Assembly (NCBI GenBank): GCA_965232105.1
Contig: OZ246956.1
Span: forward strand, 1,302,001 to 1,366,000
Reading direction: 5' to 3'
From: Multivorans sp965232105
GTDB taxonomy: Bacteria; Acidobacteriota; Thermoanaerobaculia; Multivoradales; Multivoraceae
DNA: 64,000 bases
In this document: one piece after another, positions 15,397-23,176 of the stretch
How positions within the stretch are numbered: the stretch's first letter is position 1
Layout of the letters: the number at the start of each line of letters is the position of its first letter
The notes under the pieces: generated by a model
What the model saw: the letters and a program-made list of their open reading frames with translations, nothing else
Told to the model about the DNA's origin: nothing
Database searches by the model: none
Program-made: the position numbers and the translations under genes

Positions 15397-18300
15397 CTAC
15401 CAATCTCCGGCGAACCGTGTCGCGACGTACTTCGCGGTGTCCTTCTCGCCAAGGCGTACGGTCCCAGGGCCGCTCCTCACGCAAAAGTCGCCCAGCTCAC
15501 TCTTCTCCAGCCCCTTCCACCGAAGATACACCGGCTCCGGGCTCCTCTGACAGCTCACCAGACAGACTGTCTTCCCCTCCACGATCTGCGTCTCAGGATC
15601 GATGCAGGTGCCGGCACGGTCACCCAGGCCATTCCGCACAACCTGGGCCAGGTGTCGCATGAACTTGTCGTCGCTCTCCAATCGATCGTGGTCGATGCCG
15701 AGCACCTTACGGTCGTCGTCGACCCCGATCAGAAGGTCGCCGCCTTCCGTGTTGAGGAATGCGGCGATGGTCTTGAGGGCGGCGTGGGTGACGTGCCGGT
15801 CGTCTTTGCGATCCTCCTTCAGGCTCCAGCGGAGGCTCGACTTGAACTCGAGTGTCTTGGACTCCTGGAGCTTGAGGAGTTCCTCGGCCCGCCGGTGTCG
15901 CCGGATGTAGTCCTCGAACAGGACGTCCTTGAGCGCCTGGCCGAACTCGGGGTCGTCGGTGATGCGCTTGTAGAGGTCGAAGTTGGTTTCGACGATCTCC
16001 TGGATCTTGTCCTCGACCTTGGGGTCGAAGGTGAGGCGGACGTTCTCGCGGGTGTTGACGCGGGCGCTTGCGGTAAGCCCGGCGTCCTTGTCGAGGGCGG
16101 ACCGGATCTGTTCGAGTGTCAGGCGGTGCTCGTCGGTGAGGTTGAGGTCGAATCGCTCGTTCAGGCCCTCGATGATCCGGGACAGGGCTTCCAACTGCTC
16201 GCCGCCGGCGCCTCTTTCTGTCTTGCTTCCGGCGGGCTCCAGTGGCCGCACATGCCGTTCGAGTGCGATCCGGCCGCGGCTCGTTCGCTGGATGCGGAAG
16301 GACTCCATGTCGATGTTCTGCTGCACTTCGAGGGGCAGGGCCTCTCGGCCCACGGACAGGAGGCGGCGGAGGTGCCTGGCGAACTGGTAGAGCTTCTCGA
16401 GGTCGGTGTCGGCGAACCTCAGGACCTGGGAGAGGAAGGCGTAGAGGCGCACGTAGTAGGTGAGTTGACCCAGGAAGTCTCGCCCTTCCTCGTCGACGAA
16501 CTCGGCGAAGCGTTGCCGCGCGGGCTCGAGTGCGGCGTAGAGCCGGTCCTGCGTCGGGTTCCGGCCGAAGTACGCCCGCGCGAAGGTCTCGATGTCGGCT
16601 GCCGCGAACACGCCGAAGTCGAGCAGCCGGCCCTGGACCTCGTAGAGCAGGTTGGGGTCAGTCTGTTCGGATAGGAGGGTGGTCTCGTAGTACGGCTCGA
16701 ACGCCTTCTGAATCTCATCGGGCTCGTTGGCGAAGTCGAGGACCATCGAGCCGCCCTTGTCGGGGTGGGTGCGGTTCAGGCGGGACAGCGTCTGGACCGC
16801 GTTCACGCCGCCGAGCTTCTTGTCCACGTACATGGTGTGCAGCAGCGGCTGATCGAAGCCGGTCTGGAACTTGTTGGCGACCACCAGGAAGCGGTACTCG
16901 GGCTTGTCGAACTCGGCGGCCGTTTGCCGCTCGCCGATCATCCGGTCCTCACCGACCGAGTTCATGCCGGACTCGGTGTAGGACTGGCCGCCGTCGTTGA
17001 CCGTTCCGGAGAAGGCGACGAGCGCCTTCCAGGGGTGGCCCTTCTCTTCCAGGTAGCGGTCCAGAGCGAGCTTGGTACGCACCGCGTGCAGGCGGGAGCG
17101 CGTGACGATCATCGCCTTGGCGCGGCCGCGGACCTCGTGTGCGACGAGTTCGGCGAAGTGCTGCACGCAGATGGCGATCTTCTCGCGAATGGCGTGCGGG
17201 TGGAGCTCGACGAAGGACTTGAGCAGGTGCTCGGCCTTCGACTTGTCGTACTGAGGGTCGCGCTCGATCTTCTTCTTCAGGCGCCAGTAGGCCTTGTAGG
17301 TGGTGTAGCTCTCGAGAACGTCGAGAATGAACCCCTCCTCGATCGCCTGGCGCATGCTGTAGAGGTGGAAGGGCTTGAACCTGCCGTCCGGCTGTTTCTC
17401 GCCGAAGAGCTCGAGAGTCTTGGGCTTCGGGGTCGCCGTGAAGGCGAACGTCGAGAGGTTCGGAAGCGGGCCGCGCTGGCGGATCTCCTCGTGGACGCGG
17501 TCCTCGATCTCCTCCTCGGGTGTCGCTGCGCCCGCCTCTTCCTGCTCGGCCTCCTCCAGGCTCTCCGCGTCGAGGACTGCCTTGAGGCTCTTCGTGCTCT
17601 CGCCTGACTGGGAGGAATGCGCTTCGTCCGCGATCACCGCGAAGCGCTTGCCGGGGAGCTGGCCGATCTCGTCGGCGATGACCGGGAACTTCTGGAGCGT
17701 GGTGACGATGATCGTCCGACCGGCCTCCAGGGCCTGGCGGAGTTGGCGGGAGGTCTGGTCGATGTTCTCGACCACGCCGAGGGTCTGCTCGAACTGCCGG
17801 ACGGTCTGCTGAAGCTGGCGGTCGAGCACGCGGCGGTCGGTCACCACGACGACCGAGTCGAAGACGCGCCGGTCGTCGAGGTCATGGAGCACAGAGAGCT
17901 GATGGGCGAGCCATGCGATCGTGTAGCTCTTGCCGCTGCCGGCCGAGTGCTGGATCAGATAGCGCTCGCCGGGGCCGTGGTTGCGCGCGTGGTTGACGAG
18001 CCGGCGCACGCAGTCGAGCTGCTGGTAGCGCGGGAAGATCAGGAAGCGCTTGCCCGTCCTGCGGTTGCGGTCGTCTTCCTCCTCGACTTCCTGGATGAAC
18101 TGCCGAATGAGGTCGAGGATGCTGTCGCGCGCCCAGATTCGCTCCCACAGGTAGTCGGTGGCATAGCCCTCGCGGGTGGGTGGGACGGGCGGGTTGCCCG
18201 CGCCGCCGAAGCGGCCCTGGTTGAACGGCAGGAAGCGGGTCTTGGCCCCGGCGAGGTGGGTGGTCACGAACACTTGCTCGGGGTCCACGGCGAAGTGAGC

Positions 18301-19008
18301 GAGGCAGCGGCCGTACCCGAAGAGCGGCTCGCGCGGGTCCCGGTCGGTCTTGTACTGGCGGATCGCGTCCTCCACGGTCTGCCCGGTGAGCGGGTTCTTG
18401 AGCTCGGCCGTGAAGATGGGGATGCCGTTCAGGAAGAGCCCGAGGTCGACGCTCTTTTCAGAGTCTTCGCTGAAACGGAGTTGGCGTACGACGGCGAAGA
18501 GGTTCGCCGCGTGGAGGCGCTGGAGTTCTTCGTTGAGGCCGCTCGCCGGCTGGAAGTACGCGAGCCGGAACTTGCAGCCCGAGTCCCTGACGCCGTTGCG
18601 CAGCACGTCGAGCGCGCCGCGCCGGGCGATCTCGCGGGAGAGGCGGCCGAGGAAGCGTGGCTTCACGTCGGCGCCGTAGTGCTGCCTGAGCTTCTCCCAC
18701 TCCTTGGGCTGAGTGGCCAGGAGGAAGTCGAGGACGTCGCCGGGGACTAGGCAGAGGTTGCGGTCGTAGTCGTTCTTGCTGCTGCGCTTGTGGAAGCCGC
18801 CGGGTAGTGGGTCGTCGCCGAAGGACGCGGCCTGTTCGCGGAGCTCGTCCCTGTCGTCGGAGTAAGCGTCGGGGCCACCCTTGAGCAGGGTTCGCTCGAT
18901 CGTCTCTTCGAACGCGCGCTCTGAGACCTCAGGAGTCACTTCGGCCCCATTCGTTGAACGGTTGCCTTGGTCTTGAGGCGTGGTGGCCGCAAGGTGCGGG
19001 CATGTCAC
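15397..19008 (-). CDS. hsdR: Type I restriction endonuclease subunit R with C-terminal AlbA_2 domain
   Basis: Up to 1203 residues. The start is uncertain: GTG at 18939 (VTPEVSERAFEETIE) begins at the conserved part. The N-terminal nuclease has VDLGLFLNG...FTAELKN (Asp189, Glu202, Lys204: the PD-(D/E)xK pattern). The SF2 motor has SAGSGKS at 355-361, VIADEAHSSQSG and FAFTATP. Residues about 1049-1203 add a domain typical of AlbA_2/Schlafen-like proteins (ESKTLEFKSSL, AAFLNTEGGDLLIGVDDD). It translocates DNA and cuts unmodified DNA with HsdM and HsdS. Standard HsdR proteins lack the last domain. Fic is directly upstream. Confidence 0.93.
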   Translation of the reverse strand: MTCPHLAATTPQDQGNRSTNGAEVTPEVSERAFEETIERTLLKGGPDAYSDDRDELREQAASFGDDPLPGGFHKRSSKNDYDRNLCLVPGDVLDFLLATQPKEWEKLRQHYGADVKPRFLGRLSREIARRGALDVLRNGVRDSGCKFRLAYFQPASGLNEELQRLHAANLFAVVRQLRFSEDSEKSVDLGLFLNGIPIFTAELKNPLTGQTVEDAIRQYKTDRDPREPLFGYGRCLAHFAVDPEQVFVTTHLAGAKTRFLPFNQGRFGGAGNPPVPPTREGYATDYLWERIWARDSILDLIRQFIQEVEEEDDRNRRTGKRFLIFPRYQQLDCVRRLVNHARNHGPGERYLIQHSAGSGKSYTIAWLAHQLSVLHDLDDRRVFDSVVVVTDRRVLDRQLQQTVRQFEQTLGVVENIDQTSRQLRQALEAGRTIIVTTLQKFPVIADEIGQLPGKRFAVIADEAHSSQSGESTKSLKAVLDAESLEEAEQEEAGAATPEEEIEDRVHEEIRQRGPLPNLSTFAFTATPKPKTLELFGEKQPDGRFKPFHLYSMRQAIEEGFILDVLESYTTYKAYWRLKKKIERDPQYDKSKAEHLLKSFVELHPHAIREKIAICVQHFAELVAHEVRGRAKAMIVTRSRLHAVRTKLALDRYLEEKGHPWKALVAFSGTVNDGGQSYTESGMNSVGEDRMIGERQTAAEFDKPEYRFLVVANKFQTGFDQPLLHTMYVDKKLGGVNAVQTLSRLNRTHPDKGGSMVLDFANEPDEIQKAFEPYYETTLLSEQTDPNLLYEVQGRLLDFGVFAAADIETFARAYFGRNPTQDRLYAALEPARQRFAEFVDEEGRDFLGQLTYYVRLYAFLSQVLRFADTDLEKLYQFARHLRRLLSVGREALPLEVQQNIDMESFRIQRTSRGRIALERHVRPLEPAGSKTERGAGGEQLEALSRIIEGLNERFDLNLTDEHRLTLEQIRSALDKDAGLTASARVNTRENVRLTFDPKVEDKIQEIVETNFDLYKRITDDPEFGQALKDVLFEDYIRRHRRAEELLKLQESKTLEFKSSLRWSLKEDRKDDRHVTHAALKTIAAFLNTEGGDLLIGVDDDRKVLGIDHDRLESDDKFMRHLAQVVRNGLGDRAGTCIDPETQIVEGKTVCLVSCQRSPEPVYLRWKGLEKSELGDFCVRSGPGTVRLGEKDTAKYVATRFAGDW

Positions 19009-19066
19009 AGCTCGGTGTCATAGCTCGTCATAGCTCGGTGTCGCAGTTCGTCGCAGTTCGGCGTGA

Positions 19067-20125
19067 TCAGCCGATCACGCCTGCTGCGAGTTCGTAGTGC
19101 CGCGTTGGATCCGTCCGCGCAGTGCCGGCTTCGGTGAACAAGCCGCTCTCTACGAGCGCCTTCAGATCTCGCTGGAGAGTTCGGCGGTTCGCTTCGGGGC
19201 AGAGTGCTTCAAAGTCCTGAATCGTGAGGCGCCCATGCTCGACGACGTGAGCCAGCGCGGCCTGCTGCCGGGCGGACAAGGCATGCTGCGCCGCAAGGAC
19301 GTCCAGGCGGATCGTCCGCTCGCCACGCGCCTTGACCTCGTCGAGTTGGGTGGCCAACCCCGCCGTGAAGAACTCCAGCCACCCAGTGAGATCCATGTCC
19401 CGCCCGCGCACTCCCTGGATCGCCTGGTAGAAGGCCGTCCGGTCCCGGTCGTAGTACTCGCTGATCGTGAAGAGACGCTTGAAGTCGTAGCCGCTCCTGT
19501 ACAGGCAGAGAGTCGAGAGCAGGCGGGAGGTTCGGCCGTTGCCGTCCAGAAAGGGATGGATGTGGACGAGTTGGAACTGGCTGATTCCGCTGACCAGCAC
19601 CGGATGCGCGGCATCTTCCTCGTTCAACCAGTCGACCAGTTCCCGCATCAGGATCGGTACGTCGTACGCCGGTGGCGGCGTGTATACGACGGTGCCTGTA
19701 GCGGAGTTCACCACGTAGTTCTGGATGCGCCGGTGCTCTCCCGGCGCGGCCGAGCCGCCGCGGACGCCTTCGACCAGGCGCCTGTGAATCTCGCGGACCA
19801 GTCCCTCGGTGATGGGTTCTCCGCCGTCCAGCCAACCGGATACGAACTCGAAGGCATCCCGGTAGTTCAGTAGCTCGCGAACATCGTCCGGGTCCGCGCC
19901 GGCTACAGCCTCGCCGGCGAGGATGCGCTCGGCCTCGGGCAAGGTGAGTTGCGTGCCTTCGATGTGCGTCGTGTGGTGGGCCTCCAGGACGAGGGCCTCT
20001 GCGCTCATCCGGCGGATCCAGTACTCGGAGAGCGTCGCGGCCTCCAGGAACCCGCGCGCCCGCTCGATCCGCGTTAGATGGGCGGTGATCGGGTGGGAGA
20101 CGGTGAAGCGTGGTTTGAAGCTCAT
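19067..20125 (-). CDS. Fic/DOC family AMP-transferase embedded in R-M operon
   Basis: 352 residues from MSFKPRFTVSHPIT; this start is chosen because its ATG overlaps the hsdS stop (ATGA). The Fic core is HIHPFLDGNGRTSR (HPFx(D/E)GNGRxxR, active). An N-terminal inhibitory motif is present upstream: TTHIEG (T-x-x-x-E-G), as in class II Fic proteins. The C-terminal 70 residues look like a winged helix (SARQQAALAHVVEHGRL, RRTLQRDLKALVESGLF). It AMPylates a protein target; the target is unknown. It lies between hsdS and hsdR, with a small 58-bp gap to hsdR. Confidence 0.92.
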   Translation of the reverse strand: MSFKPRFTVSHPITAHLTRIERARGFLEAATLSEYWIRRMSAEALVLEAHHTTHIEGTQLTLPEAERILAGEAVAGADPDDVRELLNYRDAFEFVSGWLDGGEPITEGLVREIHRRLVEGVRGGSAAPGEHRRIQNYVVNSATGTVVYTPPPAYDVPILMRELVDWLNEEDAAHPVLVSGISQFQLVHIHPFLDGNGRTSRLLSTLCLYRSGYDFKRLFTISEYYDRDRTAFYQAIQGVRGRDMDLTGWLEFFTAGLATQLDEVKARGERTIRLDVLAAQHALSARQQAALAHVVEHGRLTIQDFEALCPEANRRTLQRDLKALVESGLFTEAGTARTDPTRHYELAAGVIG

Positions 20126-21492
20126 TGGGATGCTGCTTCCCGTACGTCGATCTTGCCGGTGACCGCGGCGGAGATCAGGGCGGTGCGGAGTTCGTCGAGG
20201 TGGCCGATGGCTTTGCGGACCTTCGCGGCAAGGCTGTCGAGACGCACTGTCTCGCTGTCGAGGAAGCTGGCGATCTGCTCCTGCTCGCATCTAGGGGGGA
20301 CTGGAATCAAGGCCCTCTTCAGGTCCCGAATGTTGATCCCCCTGATCGTTGCGCCGAGTGCGCCGGCTTCAAGCTGGGAGAACACCGTCCTGGAGCGCAG
20401 CGCGTACAGGAGCCAACGGCCGTGAGTGGCTGCCGTATAGGCGACGCGCGCAGCATCTTGGGTGAGGTTGGCTCCGTCGAGTTCTTCGGGAACGGTCTCG
20501 ACATCGCCGATGCTCCCGCGGATGGCGTACACGAGGTCGCCGGCCTTGAGACGTGACCTGATGTACCGGGCCTCGATCTCGAAGGTCGTCTTGCTCAGGG
20601 TCTCAGGTCTGAGCCGCGAAGCAGCTACGTCTCCTCCCTTGACGATGGGAACACCGTCGTCGACGTTCGGTCCCGGAAGGACGATTCCGTACATGATCTT
20701 TCGCTCGGACGGTGTTAGGTGCCAGAGTCTCTTCACATCCCAGTGAGCTGGTATCTCGCCTAGCGACTGGATGCCGGAGTCCTTGATGGGGACGTTCGGG
20801 TCGAGGCTGCGGGTGACGGCGCGCGTGATGAGTGCGGTCCGTTTCTCCTGGAGCAGATCGATCAGCCGCTCGTTCTTCGCTACTAGAGCGTCGATCTCGG
20901 CCGTCTCGCGGTCGAGGAACGCAGTGATGTCGCGTTGCTCATCTGGAGGCGGCACGGCGAGCATGATGGACTCAAGGTCAGCCGTTGAAAGCTCCATGAA
21001 CGTGCTACCTCTACCGGCCGATCGAAGTACTTCCCTCGCAGCATGGAGCTGGAAGTAGAAGTAGGTCTCCCCGCAGGGTCCTCGTGGCACGAGTGAGCGA
21101 CAACCCTGATTCGTACAGAGGGGAGTCCCGGCGATGGCAAGGTGACCGATGGGTGCGCGCGTAGAGAGGATTAGGCTGCCAGTGCGGACCATTCGGGTGC
21201 CACAGCTTTCGTAGCCTTTACGGGTGATGTACCGCGCGGGTTCGTCGAGCACCTTCCCGATGTTCTTGCCGAGATCGTCCGGTGTGAACCAGGGAATGTC
21301 GCCATCCCAGTTCTCGGGCTCGCCGCTCTTGGGCGTAGACCCATTCACAACCCGGAATCCTCGTTTCAGAGCCTTAGCGTCCCAGTGTTCTGGGATCTGG
21401 CCTAGCCACTCGACACCGGAGTCCTTGTACTCCGAGTACCGCTGGAAGCGTCGTGGTCGCACCAACGCGATTCCATCGGTTCGCTGGTTCAC
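20122..21492 (-). CDS. hsdS: Type I restriction-modification specificity subunit S
   Basis: 456 residues with two target-recognition domains. Each TRD begins with a conserved anchor: YKDSGVEWLGQIPEHWD near residue 22 and IKDSGIQSLGEIPAHWDVKRL near residue 245. Each ends in a coiled coil: PPPDEQRDITAFLDRETAEIDALVAKNERLIDLLQEKR and PPRCEQEQIASFLDSETVRLDSLAAKVRKAIGHLDELR. It determines the bipartite DNA target for HsdM and HsdR. Its start overlaps the abiEii stop and its stop overlaps the fic start, so it is translationally coupled to toxin genes on both sides. Confidence 0.93.
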   Translation of the reverse strand: MNQRTDGIALVRPRRFQRYSEYKDSGVEWLGQIPEHWDAKALKRGFRVVNGSTPKSGEPENWDGDIPWFTPDDLGKNIGKVLDEPARYITRKGYESCGTRMVRTGSLILSTRAPIGHLAIAGTPLCTNQGCRSLVPRGPCGETYFYFQLHAAREVLRSAGRGSTFMELSTADLESIMLAVPPPDEQRDITAFLDRETAEIDALVAKNERLIDLLQEKRTALITRAVTRSLDPNVPIKDSGIQSLGEIPAHWDVKRLWHLTPSERKIMYGIVLPGPNVDDGVPIVKGGDVAASRLRPETLSKTTFEIEARYIRSRLKAGDLVYAIRGSIGDVETVPEELDGANLTQDAARVAYTAATHGRWLLYALRSRTVFSQLEAGALGATIRGINIRDLKRALIPVPPRCEQEQIASFLDSETVRLDSLAAKVRKAIGHLDELRTALISAAVTGKIDVREAASQ

Positions 21493-22448
21493 GATCCTTC
21501 ACCTCCCGCACGGACCCGAATCCCTGCGCCCCACGGCCCGCCGGGAGACCAGACCTGCGTGAACCGCCTCCCGTCGATCAGGCTGTCGCAGATCGGACCC
21601 AGGAAAGTCCGCAGCTCCTCGCCAGCGTCAACTAGGTGAGCCGGGCCAGCGACCTGCGGCCCCATTCGTCTCCGCAACACCTGCCACCGCTGGTCTCGTT
21701 CGGTGTCCTCGTAGTACTCAGGCTGTAACGCCACCGGCCTCTCACCTGTGAACGATGTTCGCCGTCGCCGGAAGGTCTCCTCGATCGCAGTGCGTACCGT
21801 CTCGCCGTCGAAAGCGAAGAGGCGAGCGAGGCTGGCGATGTCCCAGAGGTCCTTCACGCGGGTGTTCGTCGTGCCGAGGCGGACCATCGCGTCGAGCTTC
21901 TCGGCCACGAGAGTCTCGCGCGGATAGGTCCATAGACGTGGGGCCGGAAGGTCGAGAAGGGTCGGGTAGTCGCGCTCCTCGCGCTCGGGCGTGATCACGT
22001 CGCCGAAGCCGATGTCCACCTGGAGGTGGAGTCGCGCTTGGCCGAGACGGCCCTCCAGCCGCACGCGCACACCGCCGTAAGACTGTTCTTCGCGGATGTC
22101 GTGCATCCTGGTTGTCGCCGGGTCGAACACGACGCCGTCCTGGGGGCACGGCACGGCGCAGATCGCTTCAAACGAGGTCCGTAGGGCCGCATGATCTTGG
22201 GGTGCAGAGGCGAGAAAATCGATGTCTCGGGTGGGTCGCAGTTCCTGTCCGGTCCACACCCGGAAGAGAGCCGCACCCTTCAGGATGAATCGATCTACTT
22301 CACTGGAGGCGGCGAGACGGTACAGGAAACGCTCCATTGCGTAGCGCTGGAGCAGGAGATTGAAGCGAATCCCCTGGCGGTGGGCAAGGTTCAGCAGCCG
22401 CTGGTGAATGGACGCCGGAACATTGCGGATCGACCCCTTGCGCGTCAT
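21489..22448 (-). CDS. AbiEii/AbiGii-family nucleotidyltransferase toxin
   Basis: 319 residues from MTRKGSIRNVPASIH; start at the ATG overlapping the abiEi stop. It shows the minimal nucleotidyltransferase pattern FILKGAALF...RPTRDIDFLA (Lys57-Gly58, Asp75, Asp77), then VAEKLDAMVRLG and KDLWDI, as in AbiEii toxins. The family transfers nucleotides to tRNA or other targets and blocks growth during phage infection, as in abortive infection type IV TA. The antitoxin AbiEi is immediately upstream. The C-terminus runs to the hsdS start with a 4-bp overlap. Confidence 0.9.
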   Translation of the reverse strand: MTRKGSIRNVPASIHQRLLNLAHRQGIRFNLLLQRYAMERFLYRLAASSEVDRFILKGAALFRVWTGQELRPTRDIDFLASAPQDHAALRTSFEAICAVPCPQDGVVFDPATTRMHDIREEQSYGGVRVRLEGRLGQARLHLQVDIGFGDVITPEREERDYPTLLDLPAPRLWTYPRETLVAEKLDAMVRLGTTNTRVKDLWDIASLARLFAFDGETVRTAIEETFRRRRTSFTGERPVALQPEYYEDTERDQRWQVLRRRMGPQVAGPAHLVDAGEELRTFLGPICDSLIDGRRFTQVWSPGGPWGAGIRVRAGGEGS

Positions 22449-23101
22449 GCCGATAGAGCTTCCAGCACCGGACCGACCAGAGACTTCGCGCGGCAGACCT
22501 CCGCAGCCCGCCAGATTTCGTCGGCGGTTGCCTTGCGGTCGCGCAGGGCGTCGCGAAGTGCCTCCAGCGCCACGTCCTTCCCGACCAGCCTGCGGAAGCG
22601 AAAGCAGTCCACGACCGTTCGGGCCGGGCTCGTGATGCGCGTCGGAACCCCCTCGAAGGCTGCACTGACGACACCGTAGTGGAGCGAGGCGCCGGAGAAG
22701 CGAACGATCTTGACCGGTAGCCCGCCAAGCTGAGGGGCTCTGGCCTTGTGCGGAATGGCGATCCACTCCTGCCACGGGAGCTGGGTCCCGAGGCCGTGGA
22801 CACTCAGCGCGGACAGCAGACAGACGATGGCGTTCGGGACCCGCGCGCAGACGGCAGCCAGGGTGTAGTGCTCGGTGGGTTCCAGGTCGGCGAGCCGGTA
22901 GAGACCGCGGGCAACTCTCTCGACCGACCCGACATCCACGAGTTGGCGTAGTTGGCGGGAGTGGACGCCAAGTTGGGCCGCATCGCGCTGGCGGAAGAAG
23001 CCCCTGGCGCCGAGGCTCTGCCGGGCGGTGCCGCTCAGCCGGGAACGCTGATCGGAAACGTCGGCAACCGTGGACAGTTGCCTGCTGTTCTCGTCCGCCA
23101 T
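22445..23101 (-). CDS. AbiEi-family antitoxin / transcriptional regulator
   Basis: 218 residues. The N-terminal winged-helix part is ARGFFRQRDAAQLGVHSRQLRQLVDVGSVERVARGLYRL (about residues 33-72). The rest matches AbiEi-type antitoxins: ALSVHGLGTQLPWQEWIAI, VKIVRFSG, GVPTRITSPARTVVDCFRFRRLVG. AbiEi represses the operon and counters AbiEii without direct protein binding (type IV). It follows hsdM after a 75-bp gap and overlaps abiEii. The exact start (a long polar N-terminus) is uncertain. Confidence 0.88.
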   Translation of the reverse strand: MADENSRQLSTVADVSDQRSRLSGTARQSLGARGFFRQRDAAQLGVHSRQLRQLVDVGSVERVARGLYRLADLEPTEHYTLAAVCARVPNAIVCLLSALSVHGLGTQLPWQEWIAIPHKARAPQLGGLPVKIVRFSGASLHYGVVSAAFEGVPTRITSPARTVVDCFRFRRLVGKDVALEALRDALRDRKATADEIWRAAEVCRAKSLVGPVLEALSA

Positions 23102-23176
23102 TGGCAGAGCTTAGGCGGCCTTACGCTGGCGTGTCAAGTTGCCGGCAGTTGCCATCAAATGCCGACATTTCCGTGC

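Noticed and set aside
15364..16674. 436-codon plus-strand frame over hsdR
   Set aside because: Antisense shadow of the HsdR C-terminal half.
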